Assembly (NCBI GenBank): GCA_900552305.1
Contig: URZD01000014.1
Span: 1-19,546, forward strand
Length of the DNA stretch: 19,546 bases
Source of the DNA: an uncultured Eubacteriales bacterium
GTDB taxonomy: Bacteria; Bacillota; Clostridia; Monoglobales; Monoglobaceae
Direction: 5' to 3'
Part shown: positions 6,675-14,342 of the stretch, piece by piece
Numbering within the stretch: the first letter of the stretch is position 1
Layout of the letters: every line of letters begins with the position of its first letter
Program-made: the position numbers and the translations under genes
Notes under the pieces: generated by a model
Seen by the model: only the letters and a program-made list of their open reading frames with translations
What the model was told of the DNA's origin: nothing
The model's database searches: none

Positions 6675-7952
6675 TCAGACATTCACATCGAACATATAGT
6701 CAAGCAATGACCAGTTTTGCTGAAAAGGCCGCATAAGATTCCAGTACCCGGCGCCGCGAAGCGACTTTTCCGCAATCAGTTCAAGCTTTTTCCGAATACT
6801 CCGAACGTCCTCAAACCACACCTCATGCTCCGCTCCGTTTTCGTCAAAGTACCGAAAAAACGGTGACTGCGCATTTGTGTCATAGCTGATTTCCGCGCCG
6901 TGTTCATAAGCTATGTTCAAGGCCTCAACATTACCGATTGAGCGCGCCCGCGACTCGCCCCTGACATACGGCAGCGTCCAGTCATATCCGTAGTTGGGTA
7001 TGCCAAGAAAAATCTTGTGAGCCGGTATCTCGGTCAGCGCATAATCAACTACCCTCCGCACATTGTTTATAGGCGCCACAGCCATCGGCGCGCCATAGGT
7101 ATAGCCCCATTCATATGTCATCAAAAGCGTTGCGTTTGCCGCGTCGCCTATTGCCCTGTAATTATGTCCGCGATAGAGAAGCCCCTCCTGCTCTGCCGAG
7201 GTTTTCGGCGCAAGCGCCGCGATAACCTCGTATCCTTCGGGATTTAGCAAATCACGCATACGCCTTATAAAATCCGCATATTTCAGCGCGTCCTCCTCAA
7301 AAACAAACTCAAAGTCTATATCCAGACCGCGGTAACCCTTTGCCCGCATATTAAGCAGTATTTCCTCTGCAAGCCTGCTTTGTATTTCCTCATTATTCAG
7401 GACAAGGCTCGCCAGCTCATTGCTGAATCCTCCGTCTTCTGTCAAGGTCGACAGGTGCATATACGGCAGTATTCCGTAATCAAGAGAAAGTCCTATCAGC
7501 TTCTCATCATCAAGCATAACAAGCGTTCCGTCCTCCTTTATTCCATAGGTAAACGGAACCGTAAAGCTGAGATACGGCAGTGTTGTTCTGAGCAAAGTTT
7601 GGTTTATATACGGATACGCATAGCCAAACACATCAATTTCCGACTCTCGCCGTTGTTCATACGAAATGACCAATGTCTGCCCCGCAAATATCGTGTCGTT
7701 TCCCCGAAGATTCGGGTTGTTTCGGTACAGCGCATTTACCGTAGTTCCGTATTCCTGCGCGATTGAAAACAGTGTGTCCTCGGCTCTTACGGTATGCAGT
7801 CTGCGCGGCACAAGTATAAGCAGCGCCTGCCCCGTTACAAACGCATTTGTCCCCGCAAGATTGTTAAGGTTTCGGATAACAAACTCCGGAACGCCGTACT
7901 CAACCGCAACCGAATTTATCGTATCGCCCGGCTTTACAATATGTATCGTCAT
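6675..7952 (-). CDS. sleL: Spore cortex-lytic N-acetylglucosaminidase, LysM2-GH18 (SleL/YaaH-like)
   Basis: A 425-residue protein with two LysM peptidoglycan-binding repeats (residues 3-47 and 52-96) and a GH18 domain (about 105-420). The catalytic DxDxE motif is LDIDFE at 210-215, with Glu215 as the acid; the MTYEWGYTYG (278-287) and GIPNYGYDW (317-325) stretches are typical of the YaaH/SleL branch. Such enzymes cleave cortex fragments during spore germination. There is no signal peptide, which agrees with YaaH-type proteins made in the mother cell. The ATG is fixed by an in-frame TAA two codons upstream; AAAGGAG lies 13 bases away. It has its own promoter and is separate from the catabolic genes upstream. 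It implies a spore-forming host. Confidence 0.88.
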   Translation of the reverse strand: MTIHIVKPGDTINSVAVEYGVPEFVIRNLNNLAGTNAFVTGQALLILVPRRLHTVRAEDTLFSIAQEYGTTVNALYRNNPNLRGNDTIFAGQTLVISYEQRRESEIDVFGYAYPYINQTLLRTTLPYLSFTVPFTYGIKEDGTLVMLDDEKLIGLSLDYGILPYMHLSTLTEDGGFSNELASLVLNNEEIQSRLAEEILLNMRAKGYRGLDIDFEFVFEEDALKYADFIRRMRDLLNPEGYEVIAALAPKTSAEQEGLLYRGHNYRAIGDAANATLLMTYEWGYTYGAPMAVAPINNVRRVVDYALTEIPAHKIFLGIPNYGYDWTLPYVRGESRARSIGNVEALNIAYEHGAEISYDTNAQSPFFRYFDENGAEHEVWFEDVRSIRKKLELIAEKSLRGAGYWNLMRPFQQNWSLLDYMFDVNV

Positions 7953-7989
7953 AGATTAACACATACTCCTTTCACATTATTCTGCTATT

Positions 7990-8018
7990 ATTATAAGCCA
8001 AACGCACAAAAATGTGAA
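7990..8018 (-). promoter_or_regulatory. Promoter of the sleL-like gene
   Basis: On the minus strand, TTCACA (8018-8013), a 17-base spacer and TATAAT (7995-7990). This resembles a vegetative sigma-A promoter more than sigma-E or sigma-G. Exact 9-base inverted repeats, TTTCACATT (7970-7978) and AATGTGAAA (8011-8019), flank it; one arm covers the -35 and the other abuts the ribosome site. Confidence 0.55.
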
Positions 8019-8047
8019 AGCGCCGCGGCATTTTAAAAGGGCTTACA

Positions 8048-8063
8048 AAACACCTTCGTGTTT
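8048..8063 (-). terminator. Weak hairpin, possible end of the catabolic operon
   Basis: On the minus strand the six-base-pair stem AAACAC/GTGTTT with a GAAG tetraloop runs into TTTTGT. It lies 25 bases after the EtfBA stop. The stem is short and A-T rich, so termination would be partial at best. Confidence 0.35.
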
Positions 8064-8087
8064 CATACGCCCCATTTAACAACGAAC

Positions 8088-9446
8088 TTAAAATTCTTCA
8101 ACAATGCCGTAATCCGCATACTCAAATATGCGGGCGTCACGGTCCGGATTTATTGCGATTACCGTTTTGGTATTTTCAATTCCCACCGTATGATGCACCG
8201 CGCCCGATATTCCGACCGCTATGTACACATTCGGCGAAACGCTTCTGCCCGTCAGTCCGACCTGTGCAGAATACGGCATCTGCCCCGCATCAACCGCTCC
8301 GCGGCTTGCACAAAGCTCCGCGCCGAGCGTTGCCGCAAACTCCTTTACCCTTGCCATGTCCGATTTAACACCCTTGCCGCAGGCAACAATTATTCTGTCC
8401 GAACGCTCAACAGTCCTCACGGTTGCCATTTGCGGAAACGTATCGCTTTTTATCTTTGCCGTAATATTTCCGCTCCGCGCCGGGCGATACATAAACAGCC
8501 GCTCGCCGTCCGTTTCAAGCGCCGTACAGTCGGCGCACAGACCCAAATCAAGCAATCCTGCAGCTATCGGGGCATTGCGCCGCCCCTCAATGTCGGCGTT
8601 CCACAGCGCCGCTTCCGCGCCGCTGCTTTTTATCTGCTCCGCCGCCTTATACGGGTCATGACCGGAAATTTCAATTACATTCTCAGCGATTGCCTCCGCT
8701 TGTTTCCGCACCCTTTCGTCCGTTATCAACACGCATCTCAGCTTTTTTTCACTCGGCATTATCGCCGTTTCCCGCGATTCCTCCTCGCCGAGCCGCGCAA
8801 TCAGCGGAATAAGTTCCTCGCGTGATATAAAGCGGCACTTTCTTATTCCTCGCCTGCTTTCAAACACCTTTAAAACCTTTGTCGGCGAACCGCTTAAACC
8901 GCACCGCGCCGCATCGGCGCCGATATATGAATTGTCCCATACCTCAATTTCCTTCTGTCTTGACCTTATCGAGAAAAACCGCAGCGTGTTTATTCTTTCA
9001 AAGGTCAAAAGGCACGGGTATGCGCCATTTTCCTCGCCCAAGCGCGTCTTGCACACTGCTCCGTCCGCCGAAAACTCCGCTTTCATTACATTTGTTATCG
9101 GCTTAATGCCGAGCTTTGCCGCAAGGCAAGGTCCGACCTGTGCAGTATCGCCGTCGGTCGTCTGCCTGCCGCAGAATATCATGTCAAAGTCAATTTTTTC
9201 AATCGCCTTTGAGAGTATATATGCCGTTGCCAAAGTGTCCGACCCCGCGAAAATCGGGTCGGAAAGCAAAATTACCCTCTTAACATTATATCTTGTGAGC
9301 GTTTCCAGCTTTGCTTTTGCAGACGCGGGACCCATACTGATTACGGTTATCTCAGCGCCCTCTGTTTCAAGCGCCGCTTCAAGAGCGCACTCGTCAAACG
9401 GGTTCAGCTCACCGTCAACTATTTTTACACATACTGTTATTTTCAT
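8088..9446 (-). CDS. Fused electron transfer flavoprotein, EtfB-EtfA in one chain
   Basis: A 452-residue protein. Residues 1 to about 200 are EtfB-like (MKITVCVKIVDGELNPFDE start; DGDTAQVGP at 98-106). Residues from about 205 on are EtfA-like: an alpha domain with GLCADCTALETD (302-313) and PQMATVR (338-344), then the FAD domain with ASRGAVDAG (380-388), QVGLTG (395-400), VGISGAVHH (411-419) and ADYGIV (444-449). ETF carries electrons from flavin dehydrogenases, and in anaerobes often to NAD with ferredoxin. EtfB and EtfA are normally separate chains totalling about 580 residues, so this fusion is compact; the EtfB N-terminal loop is short. It closes the catabolic operon, 26 bases after the FGGY kinase, and is probably the acceptor for the GlcD-like/Fe-S pair. 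The ATG has AAAGGTG close by. Confidence 0.9.
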   Translation of the reverse strand: MKITVCVKIVDGELNPFDECALEAALETEGAEITVISMGPASAKAKLETLTRYNVKRVILLSDPIFAGSDTLATAYILSKAIEKIDFDMIFCGRQTTDGDTAQVGPCLAAKLGIKPITNVMKAEFSADGAVCKTRLGEENGAYPCLLTFERINTLRFFSIRSRQKEIEVWDNSYIGADAARCGLSGSPTKVLKVFESRRGIRKCRFISREELIPLIARLGEEESRETAIMPSEKKLRCVLITDERVRKQAEAIAENVIEISGHDPYKAAEQIKSSGAEAALWNADIEGRRNAPIAAGLLDLGLCADCTALETDGERLFMYRPARSGNITAKIKSDTFPQMATVRTVERSDRIIVACGKGVKSDMARVKEFAATLGAELCASRGAVDAGQMPYSAQVGLTGRSVSPNVYIAVGISGAVHHTVGIENTKTVIAINPDRDARIFEYADYGIVEEF

Positions 9447-9472
9447 ATGTCACCTTTTATCGGAATTATTTT

Positions 9473-10954
9473 CTATCCGCGGTTTGAATAAATCGGCTGA
9501 AGCGCGTCATGAACCCGTTTATAGGTCTTAAAAAGCTCCGCATATTTTGCACGGTTTTCCATATTCGGTTCTGTTCTTGACACCTCCGCGTTGCATATTT
9601 CAAGAGCCTGTGCTGCATCGCTGAACACGCCGGTTGCAATTCCAGCAAGCATCGCGCTTCCGAACGATGAATCGCTGTGTTTCTTCTGCACAAGAGTTAT
9701 TCCCAGACAGTCAGACACAATCCCGCGCCAAAGCGGACTTTTTCCTCCGCCGCCGATTATCGTTGCCGTTTCGTCATGAGGTATTCCGATTCCGTCAAGC
9801 GCCGTCATACAGTCAAGCATAGAAAGCGCAACCCCCTCAAGTACGGCGCGCGTAAAATGCGCCTTCGTATGCCCTGCGCGCACGCCGATAAAACTTGCGC
9901 AAAGGCTCGGGTCGGCGTACGGTGTAAGCTCACCGTTCAGATACGGATGGAACATCACCCCTCCGCACCCTATTTCAATCTTAGCAGCATCGCTATCCAA
10001 ATCCCGATAATCGCCGCCGAACGTATCGCGATACCAGCGGTATGACGCAGCACATGACTTTGTAGCAGTACCGGGATACCACAGCCCCTTTTCAAAATGC
10101 GAATAGTTTATAAGATTAGGGTCTTGGTATATATTATCTGTTACAACGCAAATTCTGCCCGCAGTCGCAAGCTTCAGCGTCATTTTTCCGACAGACGCGC
10201 CGCCTGCGGCAAACACCTCCATAACAGTGTCTGTAGCGCCGCAGAGCACCTGCGTTCCCTCTGCAAGCCCGGTGTCCGCTGCCGCCTCTGCCGTAACTTT
10301 GCCTACAATATCAAGCGGACTTACAATCTCAGGCATCATTTTCGCATCAATGCCCAAAATTCCGAGAAGCACGCTGTCCCAGCTGAGCGTATTGTAATCG
10401 AACAGCATACTCCCTTCCGCCTCGATAAAATCTGTAACATAATCTCCTGTCAGTCTGTGCCTTACATAATCCTTAGCGAAAAGAATTTTACGAACTCTTG
10501 CCCACTCCTTCGGCTCGTTGTTCTTTACCCACAAAAGCTCCGGCAGGCTCCATATCGTGTCGGGCGCGTGCATTACCTTCTCCGCGATATACTTGCCGTA
10601 ATTTTCTTTCAGGTATGCCACTTCTCCTACCGACCGCGTGTCTGTCCAGTATATTGCCGGGCGGATTACGTTAAAATTCTCATCGCACAGTACAGCCGTA
10701 TGGGTTGCCGCATCAAGTGAAACCGCAATAATATCCGTCGGGTCTATACCGCTCTTTTTAAGTATTCCGCATATATTCTCTTTTGTCGCACAGTACCAGT
10801 CCTCCGGGTTCTGCTCCGCATAGCCTTCCTTTGGGTACAAGGTCGGATATTCCACAGTGTACGACGCCGCAACCGTTCCGTCATCTGCCAAAAGCGTCGC
10901 CTTGGACGCGCCGCCGCCGAAATCGATTCCGAGCAGGTATTTATGTTTCGTCAT
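9473..10954 (-). CDS. FGGY-family carbohydrate kinase (xylulokinase-like)
   Basis: A 493-residue cytoplasmic sugar kinase that would transfer the ATP gamma-phosphate to a ketose or polyol. The first phosphate loop is GIDFGGGASKATL (9-21), the likely catalytic Asp is D242 in CGATDT, and the ATP-site motif GGGGKSPLWRGI is at 401-412. The overall order and length match XylB-type enzymes. The segment that reads GQMHG in xylulokinases is DAATHTAV here (81-88), so the substrate is probably not xylulose. The start is MTKHKYLLGIDFG at 10954, seven bases after GGGGAGG; the longer frame has no ribosome site. It follows the DUF4867 gene by 13 bases and may phosphorylate the product of the isomerase-like first gene. 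Confidence 0.87.
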   Translation of the reverse strand: MTKHKYLLGIDFGGGASKATLLADDGTVAASYTVEYPTLYPKEGYAEQNPEDWYCATKENICGILKKSGIDPTDIIAVSLDAATHTAVLCDENFNVIRPAIYWTDTRSVGEVAYLKENYGKYIAEKVMHAPDTIWSLPELLWVKNNEPKEWARVRKILFAKDYVRHRLTGDYVTDFIEAEGSMLFDYNTLSWDSVLLGILGIDAKMMPEIVSPLDIVGKVTAEAAADTGLAEGTQVLCGATDTVMEVFAAGGASVGKMTLKLATAGRICVVTDNIYQDPNLINYSHFEKGLWYPGTATKSCAASYRWYRDTFGGDYRDLDSDAAKIEIGCGGVMFHPYLNGELTPYADPSLCASFIGVRAGHTKAHFTRAVLEGVALSMLDCMTALDGIGIPHDETATIIGGGGKSPLWRGIVSDCLGITLVQKKHSDSSFGSAMLAGIATGVFSDAAQALEICNAEVSRTEPNMENRAKYAELFKTYKRVHDALQPIYSNRG

Positions 10955-10967
10955 TCTTATACCTCCC

Positions 10968-11579
10968 CTACAGTGTATAGTTTTCGCCGTATATACCGCC
11001 GAACACGCCTTTTTCAAGCAGGACGGCATTATCCTCGTGCGCAATCAGCCACTTGTTTTTACGGAATAAGAGCCTGTCGTCCGATTTTTCCTCAAGATCG
11101 GTATTTGTCCCCTTTAAAAGTCCGACAACGCAGCCAAAGCCGCTTTTTTCCGTCTCAATCGGACAAAAATGCAGCGTAGTCGCATACACCTCAATCGCCT
11201 GTCCCTTTTTAAGCCTGAACGCCCGAACATTTTCGGAACTGAAACGGTTTCCCTCCTCCAAATCGCGCAAATCGCCAAGCAAAAGGATTAAATCCGTCAC
11301 ACCTATGTTTATCTCCGAACACTTGTGCCATTCAAGAGCGTTAAGACTGCTGTTGTGTCCGTAACAATAACCGAGCTGTGTATCAAGTCCGCCAAAGCAG
11401 TCGTTCTTTATTTTCCGCATTATATCAAGATTTTCAAACTCCAAAACTGCCGCAATGTATTTTGAGCCTTCTTTGGGCATATCAAAATTTTCGCCCGTCT
11501 TGACAATCTCTGCCGTATCTATATCAATAACACGTCCGAAACGTGCAAATTCGCTGTCTGTAACCGAATATATTTTCAT
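10968..11579 (-). CDS. DUF4867-family protein, sugar-locus associated
   Basis: A 203-residue soluble protein. The start (MKIYSVTDSEFARFGRVID) and the general layout agree with DUF4867 proteins as I recall them, which tend to lie in sugar-utilisation loci. The beta-rich pattern in the second half (FRLKKGQAIEVYATTLHFCP, residues about 129-148) suggests a cupin-like fold, perhaps a sugar-phosphate isomerase, lyase or mutarotase. This function is inference; no biochemical role is known to me. GAGGTG precedes the ATG at a good distance. It lies after the operon-internal terminator-like hairpin and 13 bases before the FGGY kinase, so those two and EtfBA form the distal part of the operon. Confidence 0.72.
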   Translation of the reverse strand: MKIYSVTDSEFARFGRVIDIDTAEIVKTGENFDMPKEGSKYIAAVLEFENLDIMRKIKNDCFGGLDTQLGYCYGHNSSLNALEWHKCSEINIGVTDLILLLGDLRDLEEGNRFSSENVRAFRLKKGQAIEVYATTLHFCPIETEKSGFGCVVGLLKGTNTDLEEKSDDRLLFRKNKWLIAHEDNAVLLEKGVFGGIYGENYTL

Positions 11580-11598
11580 TATTTTTCACCTCATGTTT

Positions 11599-11634
11599 AA
11601 AAAGGCAGTCGAAAACCGTTCGGCTGCCCTTTTT
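11599..11634 (-). terminator. Operon-internal terminator or attenuating hairpin
   Basis: AAAAAGGCAG/CTGCC(C)TTTTT arms flank an inner CGAA/TTCG stem with an AACCG loop, with one G-U pair and one bulge. It has T-runs on both strands, so it could act in both directions. It sits between the serine hydrolase and DUF4867 genes and probably lowers expression of the last three genes. Confidence 0.65.
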
Positions 11635-11640
11635 AAATTT

Positions 11641-12552
11641 TTATCCAAAAACATTATATCCCTTTGACCATGTATCTGCTCCGATACATTCATACGCGAG
11701 CTTTCTGAGTCTTGGATACATATCAAGCTGCGCCGCGTCAAGGTTTTTCATATGCTGTGCATATACAATGGTTATTTTCTTTTTTATATCTATCAGGATA
11801 AGACTGCCGTGATAGCCGACCGAAACAAAAGCGTCATTCTTTTCGGTTTCGTTATACATAATATTGTTAATCAGCATATCAACACTATATTCCGAAAGCA
11901 GTCTGTACCCGCGTGCGGAAACGCCCTTTCCGCACAGCGTTTCGCAAAACGCCGTATAATCGTCAACGCTTGTAATAAGCGACCCCGCATTGTCCTCAAA
12001 AAAACGCTCCGCATCAAAGTCGCGTTTTATCTGCGCGCCGCGGTTACTGTCATAGGCATAACGCGCCGCGATTTTGTTTCGGTTTTTATCCGTAATCTCA
12101 AACGCGGTGTCCTTCATTTTAAGCGGATCTGTTATATATTTTCGCACAAACTCGCCGAATGCCATGCCGCTCGCATTTTCGACCAGCTTTGCCACATTGC
12201 GGTGTGAATACTCGCTTTCTTCATTTTTAAGGTCGCGGCTGTAAACCGAAAGCAGCTCCGACACGCTTACGCCGTCCGAAACCGTACTCACATACTTGTT
12301 TGCAGGGTCGTCAAGCGACAGCTTATACTGCTCAATAAGCTGCATTACCGCAACACCGCTTATCAGCTTTGCTCCCGAATGAAGCAGATAAAGATTCCTG
12401 CCCGGTATTGTACGCTGCTTTATTGCGCTGATTAAGCCTGTTTTATACCGAAAAACGTAGTTGTGGTCATAATATATCGCACAGTCAAAGTCCGGTATTC
12501 CGTAATCCTTTTCAAGTGAGTTAAGAAATTTTTTCAATGCGGAAAAATCCAT
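11641..12552 (-). CDS. Cytoplasmic serine hydrolase of the beta-lactamase/class C fold
   Basis: A 303-residue protein of the class C beta-lactamase/esterase family. The nucleophile motif SxxK is SGAK (59-62). The usual YxN is YSH (115-117), and the family's HxG near the end is GYHGS (246-250). NAGSLITSVDDYTAF (188-202) is the typical family stretch. There is no signal peptide, so it works in the cytoplasm and is not a cell-wall enzyme. Within a sugar operon a lactonase or deacylase role is plausible, for example ring opening of a lactone made by the GlcD-like oxidoreductase. The ATG at 12552 lies 11 bases after AAGGAG; a GTG at 12561 is too close to the ribosome site. The changed YxN motif leaves activity uncertain. 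Confidence 0.8.
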   Translation of the reverse strand: MDFSALKKFLNSLEKDYGIPDFDCAIYYDHNYVFRYKTGLISAIKQRTIPGRNLYLLHSGAKLISGVAVMQLIEQYKLSLDDPANKYVSTVSDGVSVSELLSVYSRDLKNEESEYSHRNVAKLVENASGMAFGEFVRKYITDPLKMKDTAFEITDKNRNKIAARYAYDSNRGAQIKRDFDAERFFEDNAGSLITSVDDYTAFCETLCGKGVSARGYRLLSEYSVDMLINNIMYNETEKNDAFVSVGYHGSLILIDIKKKITIVYAQHMKNLDAAQLDMYPRLRKLAYECIGADTWSKGYNVFG

Positions 12553-12588
12553 AGTAATCACCGCTCCTTACAAAGTTTGTGCCTTTTC

Positions 12589-12626
12589 TTCGGCGGTCCG
12601 CGCCGAATATGCCGCAGACCGCCGAA
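12589..12626 (-). other. Intercistronic stem-loop between the iolB-like and serine hydrolase genes
   Basis: A perfect 10-base-pair stem, TTCGGCGGTC (12589-12598) with GACCGCCGAA (12617-12626), has an 18-base loop. On the minus strand it is followed by GAAAAGG and not T, so it is not a terminator. It could protect the upstream message from 3' exonucleases or mark a processing site. Confidence 0.55.
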
Positions 12627-12643
12627 TACTTTTGCACTGTTTT

Positions 12644-13432
12644 TTAATCGTTAAGCCACTTATGCTCCTCATCAGTTGTCATAAAGAAACCTCTGTTTTC
12701 GCCCGCCATTACCCAAAGGTAATAATTGTCATAACCCGGTGCGGTATGGAACGGATGATAACCCCTCGGAATCTCTACAAAGTCGCCCGACTTAACCGTA
12801 TAGGTTTCGTCAATATCACCCTCCATTGTATACACTCTCTGTATACCGAAGCCCTGCGGCTTTTTGAACTCATAGTAGTAGATTTCCTCTGTTGCCGCCT
12901 CTGTCGGCATATTATCGTCATCATGCTTGTGCGGAGGATAGCTTGCCCACTGTCCGCCCTTAACATACGCTTCGCCTATGTAGACAATGTTTGCCTCTGT
13001 TCTCTCGTCAAGAATAAAGTGCGCCTGACGCTCCCAGCCCGGCTTGCCCATGTCCTTTATGACAACATCCTCCGGGTTTATGAGTACCGGTTTGAATTTC
13101 TTTGTTGCGGGAGACTTGCAAACCGCCATCGAAACCTCGCCTTCGCCCTCAATGGTAAATTCTGTGTTGCACGGAACATAAACGCAGGTTGCGGGTCCGT
13201 CAAATACGTTCTCGCGCTTACCTATTCCGCGGAACTCAAAATCCGCGCCGTATACGCTGCACCTGCCGCCCAGGATGAGTACGCCGTACTCCTTATCCTT
13301 TTCATTATACACCTTTTTCTGTCCCTTTGCAAGCCTTACCATATCAATTTCTACCAGATTGCAGGTACTGTTCTCTTTTGAAATTATCTCGGATTTTCCG
13401 TACCTTTTATTCCATGTTTTCTTCAAATTCAT
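12644..13432 (-). CDS. iolB: IolB-type isomerase (5-deoxy-glucuronate isomerase family)
   Basis: A 262-residue bicupin of the IolB/KduI family. IolB converts 5-deoxy-D-glucuronate to 2-deoxy-5-keto-D-gluconate in inositol breakdown. The metal site is visible: H168 and H170 in SYPPHKHD, E183 in TEEIYYY, and H226 in RGYHP. The C-terminal PQGFGIQRVYT, YYLWVMAGE and EEHKWL stretches are close to IolB. The start at 13432 lies 10 bases after AAAGGAG; the ATG at 13441 has one-base spacing. It overlaps the PfkB gene by 26 bases, so the two are translated together. The isomerase chemistry is well supported, but the true substrate may differ because the upper inositol genes are not present. Confidence 0.85.
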   Translation of the reverse strand: MNLKKTWNKRYGKSEIISKENSTCNLVEIDMVRLAKGQKKVYNEKDKEYGVLILGGRCSVYGADFEFRGIGKRENVFDGPATCVYVPCNTEFTIEGEGEVSMAVCKSPATKKFKPVLINPEDVVIKDMGKPGWERQAHFILDERTEANIVYIGEAYVKGGQWASYPPHKHDDDNMPTEAATEEIYYYEFKKPQGFGIQRVYTMEGDIDETYTVKSGDFVEIPRGYHPFHTAPGYDNYYLWVMAGENRGFFMTTDEEHKWLND

Positions 13433-14342
13433 TTTCTCCATGCTCCTTTAAAAATTTTATAACAGACGCAAAGTCGGGAACGCCCGCCCTCGCGCCGACC
13501 TTTGTACATTTAAGCGCCGATACCGCGCTCGAAAATTTGCACGCCTTCATAAAGTCAAAGCCGCGCGTCATCGCGTACGCAAACGCGCCGTGGAACACAT
13601 CTCCCGCGCCGTTTGAGTCAACCGCGTCAACCTTGTAGGCTGCATAACGCAAAACTCCGTTTCCGTCACACATAACGCCGCCGCGCTTGCCGCAGGTAAC
13701 AACAACCACGTCCGGGCTGTACCTTTCAAAAATTGCTCTCGCCGCGTCCTCCGCACTGTCCTTTCCCGTAATTCCGAGCGCAAATTCCTCCGACGGAATT
13801 ATTATGTCGCAAAGCGGCAAAAGTCTTTCGACCCCTTCATAAAGTCCGCCCGCGTCATAAAGAACTTTTGTTCCGTTCTCCCGCGCGGTCTTTGCGCCGT
13901 CAATCGCCGCGTCAAGGTCGTTTCCGTCAACCATAAGCAGCTTTGCATCGGCAACCGCCGCCCTCTGCTCACCATTTAATTCAAGCGGCGGAACATTTCC
14001 CTTGTCGAAAACTATCGTTCTTGACGTACTTTCACGGCTGAGTATAACATACGACACAAACGAGTCAAATCCCTTTTTCTCGGTCATATACCGTGTTTCC
14101 ACACCGTATCTTTTAAAATCGTCAATCAGAAATCTGCCGCTCGGGTCGTCCGAAACATTCCCTATGAACGCGGTCGCCGCCCCCAGCTTGCTGCACGCAA
14201 CAAGCCCGGTCGCGCACGGACCGCCGCCGCACGAAATCCTGTTCTCCGCCCTCAGCTTTGTGTCCTCCTTGGGATATGCGCCGACCTCTAAAAGAGTATC
14301 GTGTACGTTTGCGCCTATTCCGACTACTTCTATACTTTTCAT
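13407..14342 (-). CDS. PfkB-family carbohydrate kinase (IolC-like position)
   Basis: A 311-residue ribokinase-family sugar kinase. The N-terminal glycine motif CGGGPCATG is at 38-46, and the anion-hole/catalytic motif DSNGAGD is at 242-248 with Asp248 as the base (the family norm is DTxGAGD). It lies between a class II aldolase and an IolB-type isomerase, overlapping the first by four bases (ATGA) and the second by 26. By that position it would do the IolC step, phosphorylating the IolB product before aldol cleavage. KDG kinases and fructokinases share the same motifs, so the substrate is inferred from the neighbours. Confidence 0.87.
   Translation of the reverse strand: MKSIEVVGIGANVHDTLLEVGAYPKEDTKLRAENRISCGGGPCATGLVACSKLGAATAFIGNVSDDPSGRFLIDDFKRYGVETRYMTEKKGFDSFVSYVILSRESTSRTIVFDKGNVPPLELNGEQRAAVADAKLLMVDGNDLDAAIDGAKTARENGTKVLYDAGGLYEGVERLLPLCDIIIPSEEFALGITGKDSAEDAARAIFERYSPDVVVVTCGKRGGVMCDGNGVLRYAAYKVDAVDSNGAGDVFHGAFAYAMTRGFDFMKACKFSSAVSALKCTKVGARAGVPDFASVIKFLKEHGENEFEENME

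Noticed and set aside
8058..8825. Long plus-strand open frame (255 codons) opposite the fused ETF gene
   Set aside because: The minus-strand frame has clear EtfB/EtfA motifs and a ribosome site. The plus frame is Arg/Cys/His-rich with no family likeness, as expected of a shadow.
12589..12626. Intrinsic terminator between the iolB-like and serine hydrolase genes
   Set aside because: The stem is strong, but on the transcribed strand it is followed by GAAAAGG and not a T-run.
12632..13381. Plus-strand open frame (249 codons) opposite the iolB-like gene
   Set aside because: The IolB metal-site motifs on the minus strand are unmistakable, and the plus frame has no ribosome site or known motif.
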